A DNA stretch of 5,284 nucleotides, taken from positions 1 through 5,284 of the forward strand of contig CADCOZ010000025.1 of the NCBI GenBank assembly GCA_902803125.1. Reading direction: 5' to 3'. Positions 3,436 to 5,284 of this stretch are shown here, in pieces. The translations under genes were made by a program, and so were the position numbers. The DNA comes from an uncultured Ruminococcus sp. (lineage in GTDB: Bacteria > Bacillota > Clostridia > Oscillospirales > Acutalibacteraceae). Below the pieces are notes generated by a model that did not search any database, was not told the origin of the DNA, and saw only the letters and a program-made list of their open reading frames with translations. Every line of letters begins with the position of its first letter. Positions within the stretch are counted from its first letter, which is position 1.

Positions 3436-5284
3436 TTAAACCGCCTCTTCGTCAGCGGACTCCTCCTTCTGATAGTCGTCTACAATCGTCAGACCGGCGT
3501 TTTGTTCAATCATCTGCGGCAGGTTATAGGAATTGTCGCCAAAGGCCGAGAACGTACACATGGTGAACAGTACGTCCGTCATGCCCAGCTGTTCAATAAA
3601 ATCAACCAAATTCAGGTTGAAATACCGCATATCGGCAATATAGATTTCCTCCAAGGAGTTCATCAGATAACCGGGAACGGCGTTGCCGTAGCTGTCCTTA
3701 ATGACCATCAGCTTCCGCCCGTTCTTCACGTTGGTGCGAATCTTGACAATTTGTTCATCGCCGCCAAAGAAGGTTAAATAAGCGTTGCTCTGCGGGTCGC
3801 CGACTTCCTTGAAATAGGAACCGGTGTAGTCAAAGTTAAAATAGGTGTCATAAAAATCTGTATGGCACTGTTCATAGTTATCCGGCACATAATAGATGAA
3901 GTTTTCGGGGTCGTTTTTGATGTTGATATCGCCGCCGGAAAACGCATACATCGTTCCTACAAAGCCTTCAATCGTTACCGGCTGGAAGGTGCTCAGTTCC
4001 TTGAAGTCCACACCCGCCGCTTTTGCAAAGGTATCGGCGGCATAATAAGCCCCCAGCGGCATCCAATGGTGGTCGGTGCGGCAGTAAATCGCTTCTTCCG
4101 TATGCTTCGAAAGTACCGTGTCGATATCCACGCTCACAATACCCTCGTTCAGACGGGAGGCTATATCGTCAAAATACTCCTTCTGGTGCATCGTATATTC
4201 TTCACAGTTGGCAGGGGTATAATACTCACTCGCCAGCGGGGCTATCATCGAATACATTTTCACACTGCTGTTCAGCTTGGTACGCAGGTCGTTCAGGGCA
4301 TCCACATAAGCGTTGCCCGAACCGCCGCCAAACATTTCCAGTCCTCTGTAATGCCCGTCCTGATACACCACAATCACGCCGTTTTCAATGCTGTATTCTG
4401 CATCTTCTTCACGGTAATTGCGGGCAGAACTTTCCTCCGGCTGACTGCTTTGTTCGGCTTTGGAAGTTTCGGTTTTGCTTGTCTGCACCGGCTGACTGCT
4501 TTCTGATTGACTCTGTTCGGGTGTGGAGGAATCCGTCTTTTTCGTGACCTTCTTCGGCACCTTCTTGACATCGCCGACAAAGTTCACGCTGTCATCGGTG
4601 GTAATGCCGAACAGCCCTTTGAAGCTGTTGCCGGCATTTTTCAGGTCATCACGGTACGGGGCCGTATCGGTGAACCATGTATTGATTCCTGCCGTGAACT
4701 GTCCGCTGAAATAGCTTTCCGCCGTAAACGCAGGGAATGAAGCCAGTTTCCGCTTCTCAATCATGGATTCCTCCGAACGGGGAAAGAACCAGTTGAACAG
4801 CACCAACAGCGCAAACACCGGCACCATAATCAGCAGGGAAATCAAAGACGAAAACTGTCGGACACTGGAACGCTTATAGGAATTATAGCTTTTTTTCTTC
4901 TGCTCCCCCTCTGCTTTGGCAGAAGCGGTTTTTTTGGCAGAAGCGGGTTTTTTGGCAGCTGTCTGTTTTTTGGGCGAATGGGCAGGAAGTTCCTGCTCAC
5001 GATGCGGCTCGGCAGGCGGTACAGCAGAAGCCGCCGCTGTCGGCACAAAAGATTCCTTCGGTTCGTGGGATTCTGCCGGCTTTGGGGCGGCTGTCACGGT
5101 ATCCTCGGATACCGCCGGTTCCTCTCCGCTGTCGAACAGTTGGTTTACCATCATCGCCGCATCTTCCTCCGCTTCTTCGAACGGAGAAACCGTTTCCTGT
5201 TCCTCAGTCACCGAACGGAGCGGTTCGGCTGTTGTTGCTTCGGACGGTTCTTCAGACGGTGAAACCGTTTCTTGTTCCGGCTTC
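3436..5284 (-). CDS. DHHW-family membrane-anchored protein (AlgJ/AlgX-like), 5' partial
   Basis: The reading frame is open to the right edge, so the true start lies outside; at least 615 residues are visible. The GTG at 5211 gives a 591-residue form, but 24 more codons upstream are open and repeat its first residues, and no ribosome binding site precedes it. Numbering from that GTG: an acidic N terminus (1-35), a Pro/Ala-rich stretch, a Lys/Ala-rich stretch (81-108), one membrane helix (about 120-143), and an extracellular part with a Ser/Gln/Thr/Glu-rich linker (228-262) and the DHHW domain. Catalytic-type residues are the RTDHHW motif (D380, H381, H382, W383) and KDSYGNA with Ser507, matching the DxH and Ser arrangement of AlgJ/AlgX-type SGNH hydrolases. 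Proteins of this group help an MBOAT O-acyltransferase modify surface polymers, and an MBOAT gene is expected just upstream. It is the first visible gene of the FkbH-ACP operon. The motif and layout are clear; the acceptor is unknown. Confidence 0.9.
   Translation of the reverse strand, partial: KPEQETVSPSEEPSEATTAEPLRSVTEEQETVSPFEEAEEDAAMMVNQLFDSGEEPAVSEDTVTAAPKPAESHEPKESFVPTAAASAVPPAEPHREQELPAHSPKKQTAAKKPASAKKTASAKAEGEQKKKSYNSYKRSSVRQFSSLISLLIMVPVFALLVLFNWFFPRSEESMIEKRKLASFPAFTAESYFSGQFTAGINTWFTDTAPYRDDLKNAGNSFKGLFGITTDDSVNFVGDVKKVPKKVTKKTDSSTPEQSQSESSQPVQTSKTETSKAEQSSQPEESSARNYREEDAEYSIENGVIVVYQDGHYRGLEMFGGGSGNAYVDALNDLRTKLNSSVKMYSMIAPLASEYYTPANCEEYTMHQKEYFDDIASRLNEGIVSVDIDTVLSKHTEEAIYCRTDHHWMPLGAYYAADTFAKAAGVDFKELSTFQPVTIEGFVGTMYAFSGGDINIKNDPENFIYYVPDNYEQCHTDFYDTYFNFDYTGSYFKEVGDPQSNAYLTFFGGDEQIVKIRTNVKNGRKLMVIKDSYGNAVPGYLMNSLEEIYIADMRYFNLNLVDFIEQLGMTDVLFTMCTFSAFGDNSYNLPQMIEQNAGLTIVDDYQKEESADEEAV
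5173..5277 (-). repeat. In-frame repeat within the DHHW protein N terminus
   Basis: Two 30-base units (5173-5202 and 5248-5277), 75 bases apart, match at 26 of 30 positions and keep the reading frame. They encode EQETVSPFEE and EQETVSPSEE, with an intervening Pro/Ser/Ala/Thr-rich segment. The repeat shows that the coding sequence continues past the GTG at 5211 and that the acidic cytoplasmic tail grew by a 25-codon duplication. More units may lie outside the window. Confidence 0.75.

Noticed and set aside
3862..4506. Plus-strand open frame (214 codons) opposite the DHHW gene
   Set aside because: It is antisense to the DHHW domain, with no start signals and no recognisable motifs.
5211..5228. 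CCGAAC/GTTCGG hairpin near the right edge
   Set aside because: It lies inside the DHHW coding frame and is short; it is most likely a by-product of codon use in the duplicated N-terminal segment.

Overview
The window looks like a chromosomal segment from a Gram-positive Clostridia-type bacterium, most likely an Oscillospiraceae/Ruminococcaceae-like gut species. The reasons are strong AGGAGG or AGGAGAG ribosome binding sites, a consensus sigma-A promoter, compact intrinsic terminators and the gene families present. The taxonomic call is an inference, not a match to a known genome.

Positions 1-224 hold no gene. They carry two near-identical 73-75 bp direct repeats. Two short plus-strand genes follow: a 108-residue NifB/NifX-like protein (225-551) and a 131-residue DtxR/MntR-type metal-dependent repressor (671-1066). 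The repressor has its own promoter (TTGACG, 18 bp, TATAAT), a dyad centred on the -10 box that may be its operator, and a TTG start. A hairpin with runs on both sides (1071-1120) can terminate transcription from both directions. Next to it is a second hairpin-rich element (1144-1218). This element shares sequence blocks with the 2-166 repeats but in opposite orientation, so related elements bracket the two plus-strand genes.

The rest is a minus-strand operon read from the right edge: a membrane-anchored DHHW-family protein (3436-5284, whose 5' end lies beyond the window), an FkbH-like HAD-superfamily protein (1573-3375) and a stand-alone acyl carrier protein (1229-1474). The FkbH family loads a C3 unit from a glycolytic intermediate onto a carrier protein. 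DHHW proteins belong to the AlgJ/AlgX-like group that works with MBOAT O-acyltransferases outside the cell. Together the genes suggest a Dlt-like surface modification system in which FkbH takes the place of the usual adenylating enzyme and glyceryl-ACP, or a derivative, is the donor. An MBOAT gene is expected upstream, outside the window. This is the most interesting content here. The enzyme families are well supported; the combined pathway and its substrate are inference.

Other points of interest are the dispersed hairpin repeats, a half-copy of the terminator hairpin just after the DHHW stop codon, an intercistronic hairpin between the FkbH and ACP genes, a NifX-like protein lacking the usual family motifs, and a regulator with a mixed MntR/DtxR metal site.
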